The translations under genes and the position numbers were made by a program. From assembly GCA_017458195.1 (NCBI GenBank), contig JAFTGI010000008.1, positions 1 to 43,860 on the forward strand: DNA of 43,860 bases. The letters run 5' to 3'. The notes under the pieces are model-generated. The model worked only from the letters and a program-made list of their open reading frames with translations, ran no database searches and was not told the DNA's origin. This document shows positions 32,263-41,605 of this stretch, piece after piece (within the stretch, counting starts at the first letter, position 1; every line of letters starts with the position of its first letter). Source of the DNA: Prevotella sp. (GTDB lineage Bacteria > Bacteroidota > Bacteroidia > Bacteroidales > Bacteroidaceae).

Positions 32263-33882
32263 TTATTTAATCATCTTTTGGTTTTTACGGACGTAGATGC
32301 CGTGGCCGACAGGTCGGACGCCGGTCGGGCGCCCCTGCAGATCATAGCAGGGTGAGGCAGACCCGTCCGGAAGCCGCAAGACGGGGATGCCCTCGGAGCC
32401 CGTAGTGTACGACAGGACGACGGGGTTGCTGGGAGTGCCAACGACGGCATCCTGGGCAAAGTTGACGGGCTCGGCGGCCTGCAGCTGGCGTTCGGTAGCC
32501 GTGGTGTAGTCGTAGTAGCGGAAGGCTATGGCGCTCGCGGCCATCGAACTGTTGTGCACACGCAGAATGAGATAGCCCCCATCTGCCGGGACGGCTACAC
32601 ATCCGGCACACTGGTCGCCGATGAAGGCGCCGACGGCTAACTGCGAATAGTCGCTGACGGGCTGGCCGCCGATGTTGAGGGTCACGAAGAGCGTCATGTC
32701 GTAGTGGCTGACAAGTGCATCGGTGACCCATGGCTGACGGCTCAGCGTCCAGTTGCCTCCCGGATGCTGCTCCGTGCCCTTGACATTGTGCGTTGCAGCT
32801 TCGGTGCCCATGACGGTCAGGCGGACATCACCGCCCGTCTGTCGCAGGTCAGCGTCGGCACTGATGGCCATACAGCGGTCGGTGTCGCCCGTGGCCTCGT
32901 CGGTGAGGACGCCGCCGGAGGCCACAATATCCAGCCGTCCGCCCTCGATGGTCAGCAGTCCGCCGCCCTTGACGGTGGCATCGGCCGCCGTGTTGTTCTT
33001 CGTCTTCACGCCCTTGGAGCCGTCGCCCTTGACCTGGATGTCGACCCGTCCGCCGCGCAGCGTCGTGCTATAGCGCGACAGCAGACCGTCGGCATCGTTG
33101 CCGCTGACGAGGATGTTCAGCAGTCCGTCCTCGACGACGATGGTGCTGTCGGCCTTGAGCCCGGTGGCACCGTCGCCGACCGTGATGCTGATGCCGCCCC
33201 CAAGAAGGCGTATGGTGCCGTAGTCATCGGCGTCGATGCCCTCGTCGGCAGCTTTCTCGATGTTGACTGCCCCACCCCGCATGAGGAAATAGTTCTTCTC
33301 CGGGTCCTGGACGCCGCGACCACAGTGAATGCCGTCGCCTGCAGCGCCAAGGATATTGATCGTGCCGAGCGATGGCTTGAGCTCAATATATTCCTTCGCG
33401 GCAATGGCGTGCTTCAGCTTACCAGTGACGTTGAGCGTGCCGCCACCGCGGAACTCGGGATGACCCTTGAAGTAGAGGGCAGCCTTCTGCCCGCCGGTGG
33501 CGATGTCGGAGAGCGAGCTGACCGTGCCGTCGACGAGCTCCACGGCAATGCGCTTGCCGCACTCCACGTCGATGGCCGCCCCGCCGTGCGAGTTGGTCAG
33601 CGTAAGACCGTCGAGCTGCAGGGTGAGCTTATATTGCCCGTTGATGACGAGCGAGCCGTTGTTCGACGCGCCGCTGACGTGATAGACATATTCCGTGTCG
33701 TTGGTCGTCGAGGTGATGACGACGTTGGCTCCCTGGACGGTCTGGCTGACCCCAATGACATCGTCGGGGATGACGACCGTAGCCGTGTTGCCGCTGTAGC
33801 GGATATCGACAATGCCCTGGGCCGACGCTAACCCGGCGTGGCCAAGGAGCAGGAGCATACTTATAAACAGCTTTTTCATCAT
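32263..33882 (-). CDS. Secreted Cthe_2159-type carbohydrate-binding beta-helix protein
   Basis: 539 aa. Signal peptide residues 1-21 (ends GLASA). Residues about 75-385 form a Cthe_2159-like right-handed beta-helix: LTLQLDGLTLTNSHGGAAID, then KHAIAAKEYIELK, GDGIHCGRG and ADEGIDADDYGTIRLLGGG are typical. The founding member binds cellulose and pectin-like polymers. Residues about 395-510 are similar to the region before the tail in the CotH protein (VGAFIGDQCAGCVA against VQAYAGDECRGQAQ). The tail is CYDLQGRPTGVRPVGHGIYV. The ATG follows the CotH stop codon after two bases, so the pair is translated together. CotH and Cthe_2159 proteins are known genomic partners. Confidence 0.85.
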   Translation of the reverse strand: MMKKLFISMLLLLGHAGLASAQGIVDIRYSGNTATVVIPDDVIGVSQTVQGANVVITSTTNDTEYVYHVSGASNNGSLVINGQYKLTLQLDGLTLTNSHGGAAIDVECGKRIAVELVDGTVSSLSDIATGGQKAALYFKGHPEFRGGGTLNVTGKLKHAIAAKEYIELKPSLGTINILGAAGDGIHCGRGVQDPEKNYFLMRGGAVNIEKAADEGIDADDYGTIRLLGGGISITVGDGATGLKADSTIVVEDGLLNILVSGNDADGLLSRYSTTLRGGRVDIQVKGDGSKGVKTKNNTAADATVKGGGLLTIEGGRLDIVASGGVLTDEATGDTDRCMAISADADLRQTGGDVRLTVMGTEAATHNVKGTEQHPGGNWTLSRQPWVTDALVSHYDMTLFVTLNIGGQPVSDYSQLAVGAFIGDQCAGCVAVPADGGYLILRVHNSSMAASAIAFRYYDYTTATERQLQAAEPVNFAQDAVVGTPSNPVVLSYTTGSEGIPVLRLPDGSASPCYDLQGRPTGVRPVGHGIYVRKNQKMIK

Positions 33883-33884
33883 GC

Positions 33885-36800
33885 TTACTGAATATGAATC
33901 TTACGATAGGAGCCATCGCTCATCCTTGCAACATAGACACCTGTGGGCAGCGAGACAGCGTGCGCCCCGACGGGACGGCCTTGCAGGTCGAAGTATTGCT
34001 CAACGCCGACCGCTGAGGACTGGGCGCCGGCAATCGTCGTGGGCAGCATGCGGGTGGTCAGCGACAGCTGGAAGGGCTCGTCGATGCTGCCAAGGAGGTC
34101 CTGGGCGAAGCCGGTGCTTTCCTCAGCCTCATAGACGGAACCGTCGTACTGGTCGATCACTCTGTAGGTGATGGTCTCGCCGCCGTTGCCATAGACCGAG
34201 AGCCACAGCAGGTCGTCGAGCCACTGGGCCTGACCGCGGCACTCGTCGCCGGCATAGGCCTGGACCACGAAGCGGTCGGGGTCGGTCACGTATTGGCCGT
34301 CGACCGAGAGCTCAGCGATGAGTCCCATCTGGTTGGGATAGGCGGTCTTGAGAAGTGAGAAGTTCGAGGTGAGAGGTGAGGCCTTTGCCCTTCGCATGCG
34401 GACCTGTACGACCGGCTCATTGAAGCGCAGCGTCTTGGTCTTGGTCGACTTGAAGAGGTAGCCCTTGCCGGTCTCGATGGTCGAGAGGGTGCCGCTCCAC
34501 GAGCCATTGCGATAGGTCGAGAAGCCGTCCTGCCCCATCACGACGTCGCCGTTGTCGAGCAGGTTGCCGGCGAGGGCGTTGCCGATGGTCTGCTGACCGT
34601 TGGCGGTATAGCCAATCCAGTTCCAGCCGGGCTTCAGACCGATGGGCATGCGACTGTCGCAGAGCTCGCCGTCGGCAGTATAGCTGTCGGCCTGCGACAT
34701 CAGCACCTTGTAGAGCTGACCGGCCTCGAGTTGGGTCAGCGTGCCGACCAGTCCGCGGTTAGCATCGCGATAGGCCTCAGCGTCGACGCCCACGATGCGC
34801 TGGGCGTAAGGCGACAGGGCGTCGCGGCTGATGGGATCGCTGAGCAGATGCGACGTCCAGTTCCATCCCTCCGCCAGGTCGAGGGTGAACGACTCGGTCT
34901 CGGGTATCATCCACGGCTGGTCCTCACCGACAAGCAGGTCGGCGGGCAGGAGCGTGTTGCTGCGGCTGATGGTGGGGCGCCACATGCAGTAGAACTGTCG
35001 GCCGCCGTCGGGATAGCGTCCGACGGTCTGATCACCGCGATGGGCAGCGTAGACCATACCGTCGGCGAACGCCCGCATCTGCGGATGGCTGTTGAAGTAG
35101 GTGGGATTGTTGCTGACAAACGCGTCGCTGCTCGTGATGAGCACCACCTCACCGTCGTTGTTGCCGAGCTTGAAGCCCGTGTGGAGCTGCGATTCGCTTT
35201 CGAGCTTGTCGGCCCAGAGCACCAGGTGGCCGTGGGCCGGCACGATGGTGTTGATGAGACCGTTGCTCTCAGGCACCTGATACTTCGTCGGCTGGTCGGG
35301 GTCGTCGCTCAAGTAGAGGCCGGCGGCGTTCAGGTCGACGTCGGTGGCGTTATAAAGTTCAATCCAGTCGTTCTTCTTGAACTGCTCGTTGACAAAGACC
35401 GTGTTGCCGGCGCTCACTTCGTTGACCTTCAGCGGCATGGCCAGGTCGGCCAGCATCTCGCTGTCGCTGGACAGCGGCTCGTAGGTGGCCGTCAGGAAGA
35501 TGTCGCCCATGTCGGAGATGTCGTAGGTCTCATCCTCGCTGTAGACGATGCCGTCGGCATCCTGCCAGCCACGGAACCGCCAGCCCTCGGGCGCCGTAGC
35601 CGTCAGGACGGTGGGGGCAAAGAGAGTGCCGTCGAAGCGGCCCGTCGGCACCTCGACGCCATTGACGCGGATGGCGACGCCCTCGACGTTGCTCTGCAGG
35701 GCGACATGGCTGCCGTCGCGGGTCAGGCGTGTGTACTGCCAGTTGCGCAGCGAACGGATCATCTTCTCGCGGCGCTCGTCGGTGAGCACCTGCTTCATGT
35801 AGCCGGCCGTCGGCTGGGTCGACAGGCCCTCGAGCGCCAGTGCAGGCTCCATCTCAGCCGCAATGCGGTCGATGATGTCGTTGCAGCGTTCGGTGGTGAA
35901 GATGCTGCCGTCGAAGAGGCAATACGTGTCAATGAACTGCTTGCGGAACTTGTTGTTGCTGAGCATGTTCAGGAATATCTGAATCAAGGGGCAGCCGCTG
36001 TTGTCGGTCATGTGGCGCAGGGCATTGGCGTCGTAGCGCAGGGCCTGGTCGACGTCGAAGAAAACGATGTGGAACTTGCCGTCATCGCCCTTGAACGCCT
36101 TGCAGTTGTTGCCGGGCCAGTCGTCGCCGCCGAGATAGGTCTCAGCGACCATGTAGTTGATAAACTCATCGATGTCGACCAGCTCGCCGATCTGCTCGTA
36201 GGTGGCGTCGTCGTAGGCCGAATAGGCCAGGTCGCGCCAGCGCCAGAAGTCGTCGGCATCGCCGGCCGTCACGCCCACGCCGCCGCCAAGTTCCATGGCG
36301 TCCATCGCGTCGGTGTCGAGACCATAGTTGGCCACGCCGAAGTGTTTGTTGCTCGGCTCGCGGATGTTGAGCATGCCGAGGTAGTCGCCGTTGACGAAGG
36401 TGTGAACGGCCTGATAATCCTGACAATCCAGATGGAAGCCGCTGGTCATGATGATCTGCTGCATGGCCACGTCCTTGATGCGGCAGAGCAGGTCGTTGCC
36501 GCCGTTGCGCACCTGGAGCGTCTTGTGCTTCATATAGTCTTTCATGGGGAAGAACTGGTGGCCGATGTAGTTCAAGCCCTCATACTGCTTCTGGGCCTTG
36601 AGCTTGAAGTTGTAGGGGTAGTAGCCGCGGCTCCATCCGCCGAAGCGCTCAAGTGCCACTTCCTGGTCGTAGCGCTCGCTGCCGTCGAGGTTGAAGTAGT
36701 TGAAGGCGACGGGGCGGTCCCACTCCATGTTCCAGTTGCAGTTGTAGCTTTGTCCGCTGCCGCTCTTGCCGTTGACGCCCGTGACGAAGACGCCGATCTC

Positions 36801-39800
36801 GTCGTCGTAGAAATTGTCAGGGTCAGAGACGATGGATAGCACGGGCAGCGTATAGTCGCGGTCTGACTTGATGAACGTGAGGGTCTTCACCGGGCTGTTG
36901 AGCAGGCCGTCCTTGGCGAGCAAGAGACGCAGCACGGTGGTCTTGCTGACGGAGAACTGCCCCTTGAGCGACTGCGGCGACGTGTAGGCCACGGGCGTCG
37001 AGCCGTCGCGGGTGTAGAACAGCTTGGCACCGGCGGGAATGTCGACCTCGAGGGTAAAGGACGACGTGAACAGCTGTGACTCGTGGCTCACCTCGGGCAT
37101 CGGCAGGCGCTCGTAGGCCGTAGCGGAGAGATACTCGCGGCTCTCGCTGTTGCTCCGCCCGGGCGTGGGATACGACGTGAAGGCCCACGTCGAGGCACCG
37201 TCGGTCAGGCGGGCATACGACGTGCGAGTCACGGCGGGCGGATAGGCCTGCGAGGCGATGAGCGCGCCGGAAGCGTCGCTCAGGTAGACCATTCCGCCGT
37301 CCATGTCCATGCGCTCAGGATGCTGCGTGGCGCAGTCGTCGGCGTGGTCGAACCAGAGCAGGGCATAGCCATGGGCCTTGACATAGCCGTTGGCCTGGGT
37401 GAGCTGCTTCTGCCACATGTTGGCCGGGTCGATGCTGAGCCAGAGGCCGTTGAGGGGTATCGACTTGTCGGTCGGGTTATAGAGCTCGACGTAGCCGCCG
37501 TAGTTGTGCGACGGGTCGAGGAACATGTCGATGTTCGACACCTGAATCTCGTTGATGATGATGTCGCGGGGCGAGCCCGAGGGGTCGCACACCTCGATGT
37601 CGACCGTGCCGAGCGTGCGGTCAAGGCCGTAGAGCGAGGCAGCAATCGTCGTGCGCCCGGCTGCAACGGCCGTGACGAGTCCCTGCGGCGTGACGGTGGC
37701 CACGGCGGGGTTGAGCGATGTCCAGCGGATGGGCGTATAACCCTCAAGGGCCGGGCTGACCGTGCCGCTGAGCTGCAGCTGCTCGCGCAGGTCGAGGCGC
37801 TGCAGTTCGGCCGGTGCGACGGCAATCGACTCGGCCCGGGGATTGTCAGGCGCCTGGTTGCCTAAATAATAAAGGTGGAAGTTGTCCCAGATGGCCCAGT
37901 CGTTCTTGTAGCCCAGCGACTTGTGGACGCCGAGGCGCAGCGTGCCGTCGTGGACATAGACGGTCAGTTCGACGGGATATTCACCGTCGCTGAAGGCGCG
38001 CGAGGCCGCCGCCATAGTGTTGGGAATCCAGCCGAACTCGGTCGGCACGTCGCCGTCGTGCAGCTGCTCCTCATGGGCAAAGTCGAAGACGGAGGGCAGC
38101 GGCGCCTCCACCTCGTTGGCATAGAGCTTGGCATAAAGTTCCTCGCGGCCGATGCGACGGCTGATGACGGCCCAGGGCACGGTGGCCATGGCATAGACCT
38201 GGTTGGCCACGTTCTCGTCGTGCAGCTCGCCCCAGCCGTTGTAGGTCAGGTCCTGCTGTTCCTTGTAGTCGCCATAGCGATAGTAGCCCTGCGCCGTCAG
38301 CCGGTACCAGCCGTCGGGCATGCCCTTCAGTTCCTGATAGACGTCGAACGACGTGAAGTATTTCTCGGCGTTACGGTTCTGCCATTCGCCGCCGTAGGCC
38401 GGGTTGCCGCGCCATCCGTTGTTCTGCTCGCAGCCGGCGTTCTGGATGCGGTCGGTCATGTCGAGCGGGTTGTCAGGCGTCACGTCGCTGTAGTCGACCG
38501 TGTCGGTGGGCTGCTCGCCGTAGTTATAATCGCTGTTGTCGCCGCCCTGGAGCATGACGAGGCGGAAGTTGTCCCAGATGGTCCAGTCGCAGCCGTCCTG
38601 CTCGTACTTGCGCAGTCCGATGGTCAGCTGGTGATTGGTCACCTCGACCTCGACCACGTTGTCGTCGTACAGGCCGGCTGAGAAGCAGTGTGAAGCGTCG
38701 GTCATGGAGTAAGGCATGCCGCCGCCGTTGGGGTCGCCGCTGACGCTGATGCCGAGCTCGGCGATGCGGTCGCGCTCGTCGGCAATGCTCTGCAGGGGCG
38801 TCTCGGCGTCGTTGGCATAGAGCTTGGCGTAGAGCTGCTCGTAGCCCCCCTCATGGGCCTCGAGGGCAGCCGTGTTGACGTTGTCCCAGCGGTAGTTGTA
38901 TCTGTAGAGTCCCTGCACGCGCAGCTGATAGCGGCCGTTGGGAATGTTCTCCAGGATCTGATAGACGTTGAACGACGTGTTCCACGACTCGGCGCAATAG
39001 TTGCCTTCGCCGGTCCAGTAGCCGTCCTCGCCGCTGATGTTGTGGTTCGACGTGTCGAAGATCCAGGCGTCGCTGTAGGCATTACGGTCGTAGTCGGGGT
39101 CGGAAATGAGGAAGGTGGCATCGACGGGCGACGCCGTGGTGGCCCCAACGAGGCGGTCGAGCATCGCCCGGCGCGAGATGACCTCCCACTGTGCCTCGTC
39201 GGCCTCGGGGTCGGTCAGGTCGACGGCCACGAGCCGCTCGCCCTCGCGATAGCCTAAGTAGGTGCCCTCGGCGACCGACTGGATGGTGTAGCAGCCGTCG
39301 GCCGAGCGCTTCAGCGTCCATGGCTGGGCCTCCTCGTCGACCCAGGCAGCGCCGTCGACGATCTTCAGTCCGGCGGCCGAACCGTAATGGTCGAAGCCCA
39401 TCCGGATGTAGAACATGTCGTCGCCCAGACTCTCGAGTGTCACCAGTCGCGGATGTGCGCCGGCGACGAGCTGAGTGCCCCACATGGCACCGGCGTCGAA
39501 GTAGATGCCGGTCTGCCGATGGCGCACGATATAGTCGCCGCTGGTCAGCGGACCGTCGGTGCGGGTCAGCCTGACGTCCTTCCACGCCACCCAGTCGAAG
39601 TTGGCATTTTCGAGATTGATGCCGAAGTCGAGCTGACCGTCGGCGCCCACGGCAAACTGCAAGGCGACCACCTTGTAGGTGTACTGCTGGCCGTTGTAGA
39701 CGCCCGTCTGGGCATCCTCGCAGGCGCTGACCGTCAGGCCGTTGGCATAGACGGAGGCACCGCTGGGCAGCCGCTGTCCGCTCTGGTCGTAGCAGCGCAC

Positions 39801-40142
39801 GCGCATCGTCAGCCGGTACTGTCCCTGGGGCAGGCCCGTGACCAGTGCGTGGCGTATCTGCATGTCGGCGAGGGGCGTGCGCCGGCCGTCGGTGGTCACC
39901 TCCATGAACGGGGGCACCATGCCGGTGCCGTCGGAGCCGCCGCGCACCGACCATGTGTCGCACACCAGTGTGCCGTTATGCCCATCGGTCGTGATGCTCC
40001 AATATTGGGCGTCGTCGCCCGCTGCACCTGCCACAGAGCTGGTGTAGTCCTGGGCCTGCAGGGTCGTAGCCGCAGTCAGCAGAAGGGCTGTCAGGATGAG
40101 TAGTAAGTGGGCGCGCAGGCCGCTCGATTGTTCTTTTTTCAT
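33885..40142 (-). CDS. Giant secreted CotH kinase-family protein with lamin-tail, Big2 and chitobiase-like domains
   Basis: 2085 aa. Signal peptide about 1-30 (LLLILTALLLTAATTLQA). Rough order: binding modules including VDATFLISDPDYDRN (about 344) and a second copy near 556; Big2 (about 771-850); lamin-tail domain (about 857: IIINEIQVSNIDMF); chitobiase-like Ig domain (about 1031: GAKLFYTRDGSTPVAYTSPQ); CotH domain (about 1097-1480) with LERFGGWSRGYYPYNFKLKA and the acidic HIVFFDVDQALRYD; second lamin tail (about 1571); tail YFDLQGRPVGAHAV. CotH proteins are atypical secreted kinases in Bacillus spores. The Bacteroidetes forms are uncharacterised. A heptamer repeat (34350-34380) adds SPLTSNFSLLKT in frame. 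A palindrome array lies about 50 bases upstream. No clear promoter is seen. Confidence 0.9.
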   Translation of the reverse strand: MKKEQSSGLRAHLLLILTALLLTAATTLQAQDYTSSVAGAAGDDAQYWSITTDGHNGTLVCDTWSVRGGSDGTGMVPPFMEVTTDGRRTPLADMQIRHALVTGLPQGQYRLTMRVRCYDQSGQRLPSGASVYANGLTVSACEDAQTGVYNGQQYTYKVVALQFAVGADGQLDFGINLENANFDWVAWKDVRLTRTDGPLTSGDYIVRHRQTGIYFDAGAMWGTQLVAGAHPRLVTLESLGDDMFYIRMGFDHYGSAAGLKIVDGAAWVDEEAQPWTLKRSADGCYTIQSVAEGTYLGYREGERLVAVDLTDPEADEAQWEVISRRAMLDRLVGATTASPVDATFLISDPDYDRNAYSDAWIFDTSNHNISGEDGYWTGEGNYCAESWNTSFNVYQILENIPNGRYQLRVQGLYRYNYRWDNVNTAALEAHEGGYEQLYAKLYANDAETPLQSIADERDRIAELGISVSGDPNGGGMPYSMTDASHCFSAGLYDDNVVEVEVTNHQLTIGLRKYEQDGCDWTIWDNFRLVMLQGGDNSDYNYGEQPTDTVDYSDVTPDNPLDMTDRIQNAGCEQNNGWRGNPAYGGEWQNRNAEKYFTSFDVYQELKGMPDGWYRLTAQGYYRYGDYKEQQDLTYNGWGELHDENVANQVYAMATVPWAVISRRIGREELYAKLYANEVEAPLPSVFDFAHEEQLHDGDVPTEFGWIPNTMAAASRAFSDGEYPVELTVYVHDGTLRLGVHKSLGYKNDWAIWDNFHLYYLGNQAPDNPRAESIAVAPAELQRLDLREQLQLSGTVSPALEGYTPIRWTSLNPAVATVTPQGLVTAVAAGRTTIAASLYGLDRTLGTVDIEVCDPSGSPRDIIINEIQVSNIDMFLDPSHNYGGYVELYNPTDKSIPLNGLWLSIDPANMWQKQLTQANGYVKAHGYALLWFDHADDCATQHPERMDMDGGMVYLSDASGALIASQAYPPAVTRTSYARLTDGASTWAFTSYPTPGRSNSESREYLSATAYERLPMPEVSHESQLFTSSFTLEVDIPAGAKLFYTRDGSTPVAYTSPQSLKGQFSVSKTTVLRLLLAKDGLLNSPVKTLTFIKSDRDYTLPVLSIVSDPDNFYDDEIGVFVTGVNGKSGSGQSYNCNWNMEWDRPVAFNYFNLDGSERYDQEVALERFGGWSRGYYPYNFKLKAQKQYEGLNYIGHQFFPMKDYMKHKTLQVRNGGNDLLCRIKDVAMQQIIMTSGFHLDCQDYQAVHTFVNGDYLGMLNIREPSNKHFGVANYGLDTDAMDAMELGGGVGVTAGDADDFWRWRDLAYSAYDDATYEQIGELVDIDEFINYMVAETYLGGDDWPGNNCKAFKGDDGKFHIVFFDVDQALRYDANALRHMTDNSGCPLIQIFLNMLSNNKFRKQFIDTYCLFDGSIFTTERCNDIIDRIAAEMEPALALEGLSTQPTAGYMKQVLTDERREKMIRSLRNWQYTRLTRDGSHVALQSNVEGVAIRVNGVEVPTGRFDGTLFAPTVLTATAPEGWRFRGWQDADGIVYSEDETYDISDMGDIFLTATYEPLSSDSEMLADLAMPLKVNEVSAGNTVFVNEQFKKNDWIELYNATDVDLNAAGLYLSDDPDQPTKYQVPESNGLINTIVPAHGHLVLWADKLESESQLHTGFKLGNNDGEVVLITSSDAFVSNNPTYFNSHPQMRAFADGMVYAAHRGDQTVGRYPDGGRQFYCMWRPTISRSNTLLPADLLVGEDQPWMIPETESFTLDLAEGWNWTSHLLSDPISRDALSPYAQRIVGVDAEAYRDANRGLVGTLTQLEAGQLYKVLMSQADSYTADGELCDSRMPIGLKPGWNWIGYTANGQQTIGNALAGNLLDNGDVVMGQDGFSTYRNGSWSGTLSTIETGKGYLFKSTKTKTLRFNEPVVQVRMRRAKASPLTSNFSLLKTAYPNQMGLIAELSVDGQYVTDPDRFVVQAYAGDECRGQAQWLDDLLWLSVYGNGGETITYRVIDQYDGSVYEAEESTGFAQDLLGSIDEPFQLSLTTRMLPTTIAGAQSSAVGVEQYFDLQGRPVGAHAVSLPTGVYVARMSDGSYRKIHIQ
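34350..34380 (-). repeat. GAGAAGT heptamer repeat inside the CotH reading frame
   Basis: Plus strand GAGAAGTGAGAAG, TTC, GAGGTGAGAGGTGAG. On the coding strand it encodes SPLTSNFSLL. Same family as the intergenic heptamers at 15414, 29688 and 30115. Confidence 0.8.
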
Positions 40143-40191
40143 GTCAACTTCTAAGTTAGTAAATAGCGAATCTGGGGGTGTTGGCCGGAAA

Positions 40192-40256
40192 AGTGTATAG
40201 TCCGGCTATACACTCTGTATAGTCCAGCTATACACTCTGTATAGTCCGGCTATACA
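40192..40256. repeat. Triple palindrome array, 22-bp period (TGTATAG TCCGG CTATACA)
   Basis: Arms TGTATAG/CTATACA start at 40194, 40216 and 40238. Centres are TCCGG, TCCAG and TCCGG. Unit 1 has 9-bp arms (AGTGTATAG / CTATACACT). It lies between the ackA terminator and the CotH start codon. Confidence 0.9.
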
Positions 40257-40277
40257 CTATTCTGAACGGTGCAGAAG

Positions 40278-40318
40278 AAGGCACCTGCACAGACCCTCCC
40301 GAGCGTAGCAGGTGCCTT
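40278..40318 (-). terminator. Hairpin terminator after ackA
   Basis: AAGGCACCTGC (40278-40288) pairs perfectly with GCAGGTGCCTT (40308-40318). It lies 10 bases after the ackA stop. On the minus strand only CTTCTGC follows, so the T-tract is weak. Confidence 0.7.
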
Positions 40319-40328
40319 GAATAAATGT

Positions 40329-41519
40329 TTACAAAAGGTTCATCGTGTCGGTGGCAATCATCAGCTCCTCGTCGGTGGGGATGACGCAGACCTTCACCTT
40401 TGAGTCGTCGGTCGAGATGACGGCTTCCTCGCCGCGCACCTTGTTCTTCTCAGCGTCGATCTTCACGCCGAGGAACTCCAGGCCCTCGCAGACATCCTGG
40501 CGCATGCCGACCTGGTTCTCACCGACACCGGCCGTGAAGACGATGATGTCGACGCCACCCATGGCGGCTGCGTAGGCTCCGATGTACTTCTTGATGCGAT
40601 AGAAATACATGTCGAGGGCCAGGCGGGCGCGCTCGTTGCCCTGCTGGGCGGCGTTCTCCACGTCGCGCATGTCGCTCGACTCGCCGGTGATGCCGAGCAC
40701 GCCGCTCTGCTTGTTCAGCAGGTTCGACATGCCGTCGGCGTCGAGGTCGAGCTTCTTCTCGAGGAAGGTGATGGCGCCGCCGTCGATGTCGCCCGAGCGG
40801 GTGCCCATCATGAGGCCCTCCAGCGGGGTGAGGCCCATCGTCGTGTCGACGCACTTGCCGTCGACGACAGCCGCGATGGAGCCGCCGTTGCCGATGTGGC
40901 AGGTGATGATGCGCTTGCCCTTCGGGTTGACGTCGAGGAACTCGCAGACGCGGGCCGACACGTAGCGGTGGCTGGTGCCGTGGAAGCCGTAGCGGCGCAC
41001 GCCGTAGTGCTTATAGAGGTTGTAGGGAATGGCATACATGTAGGCCTTCTGCGGCATGGTCTGGTGGAAGGCGGTGTCGAACACACCCACCTGGGGCAGG
41101 CCGGGCATCAGCTCGCTCACGGCGTGCACACCCTTCAGGTTGGCGGGGTTGTGCAGCGGGGCCAGGTCGATGCACTGCTCGAACACGTCGAGCACTTCCT
41201 GTGTCAGTACGACCGACTTGTTGAACTTCTCGCCGCCGTGGACCATGCGGTGGCCGACGGCGTCGATCTCCTTCAGGTCCTTGATGACGCCGATCTCGGG
41301 GTCGGTGAGCAGCGAGAAGATGAACTTCACGCCCTCGGTGTGCTCGGGGATGTCGTGCATAATCTGCCGTTTCTCCCCGTTAGCCAGTTTCACCTTCACG
41401 AAAGCGCCCTCCATACCGACGCGCTCAGCGCCGCCCGAGGTCATCACCGACTTGTCGTCCATGTTATACAGTGCATACTTGATGCTGGACGAACCACAAT
41501 TCAAAACTAATATCTTCAT
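40329..41519 (-). CDS. ackA: Acetate kinase
   Basis: 396 aa, full length. It converts acetyl phosphate and ADP to acetate and ATP in the cytoplasm. Signatures: LVLNCGSSSIKYAL (residues 4-17), VGHRMVHGG, YGFHGTSHRYVS and the catalytic and ATP-binding blocks ITCHIGNGGS and FTAGVGENQ. It normally forms an operon with pta. Here pta is upstream on the same strand, but a GxxExxY gene with inverted-repeat borders lies between them. Only an AT-rich 85-bp leader precedes the ATG. No exact -7 consensus is seen, so it may depend on read-through from pta. Confidence 0.97.
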   Translation of the reverse strand: MKILVLNCGSSSIKYALYNMDDKSVMTSGGAERVGMEGAFVKVKLANGEKRQIMHDIPEHTEGVKFIFSLLTDPEIGVIKDLKEIDAVGHRMVHGGEKFNKSVVLTQEVLDVFEQCIDLAPLHNPANLKGVHAVSELMPGLPQVGVFDTAFHQTMPQKAYMYAIPYNLYKHYGVRRYGFHGTSHRYVSARVCEFLDVNPKGKRIITCHIGNGGSIAAVVDGKCVDTTMGLTPLEGLMMGTRSGDIDGGAITFLEKKLDLDADGMSNLLNKQSGVLGITGESSDMRDVENAAQQGNERARLALDMYFYRIKKYIGAYAAAMGGVDIIVFTAGVGENQVGMRQDVCEGLEFLGVKIDAEKNKVRGEEAVISTDDSKVKVCVIPTDEELMIATDTMNLL

Positions 41520-41576
41520 AACTTGATTGAAAGAAATTTATAATGTTTTTTACTGAAAGAAAGCTTATGTTTTTTA

Positions 41577-41605
41577 TTAAAAGAAATTGGAATAATGAGA
41601 ATAAT
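41577..41605 (-). repeat. Inverted repeat at the 3' border of the GxxExxY gene
   Basis: TTAAAAGAAATTGGAATAAT plus GAGAATAAT, matching the reverse complement of 42073-42101 at 27 of 29 bases. It reaches the stop codon of the gene. Confidence 0.85.

Noticed and set aside
34731..36839. Open frame of 702 codons antisense to the CotH gene
   Set aside because: The CotH frame holds clear domains throughout; this one is a biased mirror with no promoter or domain.
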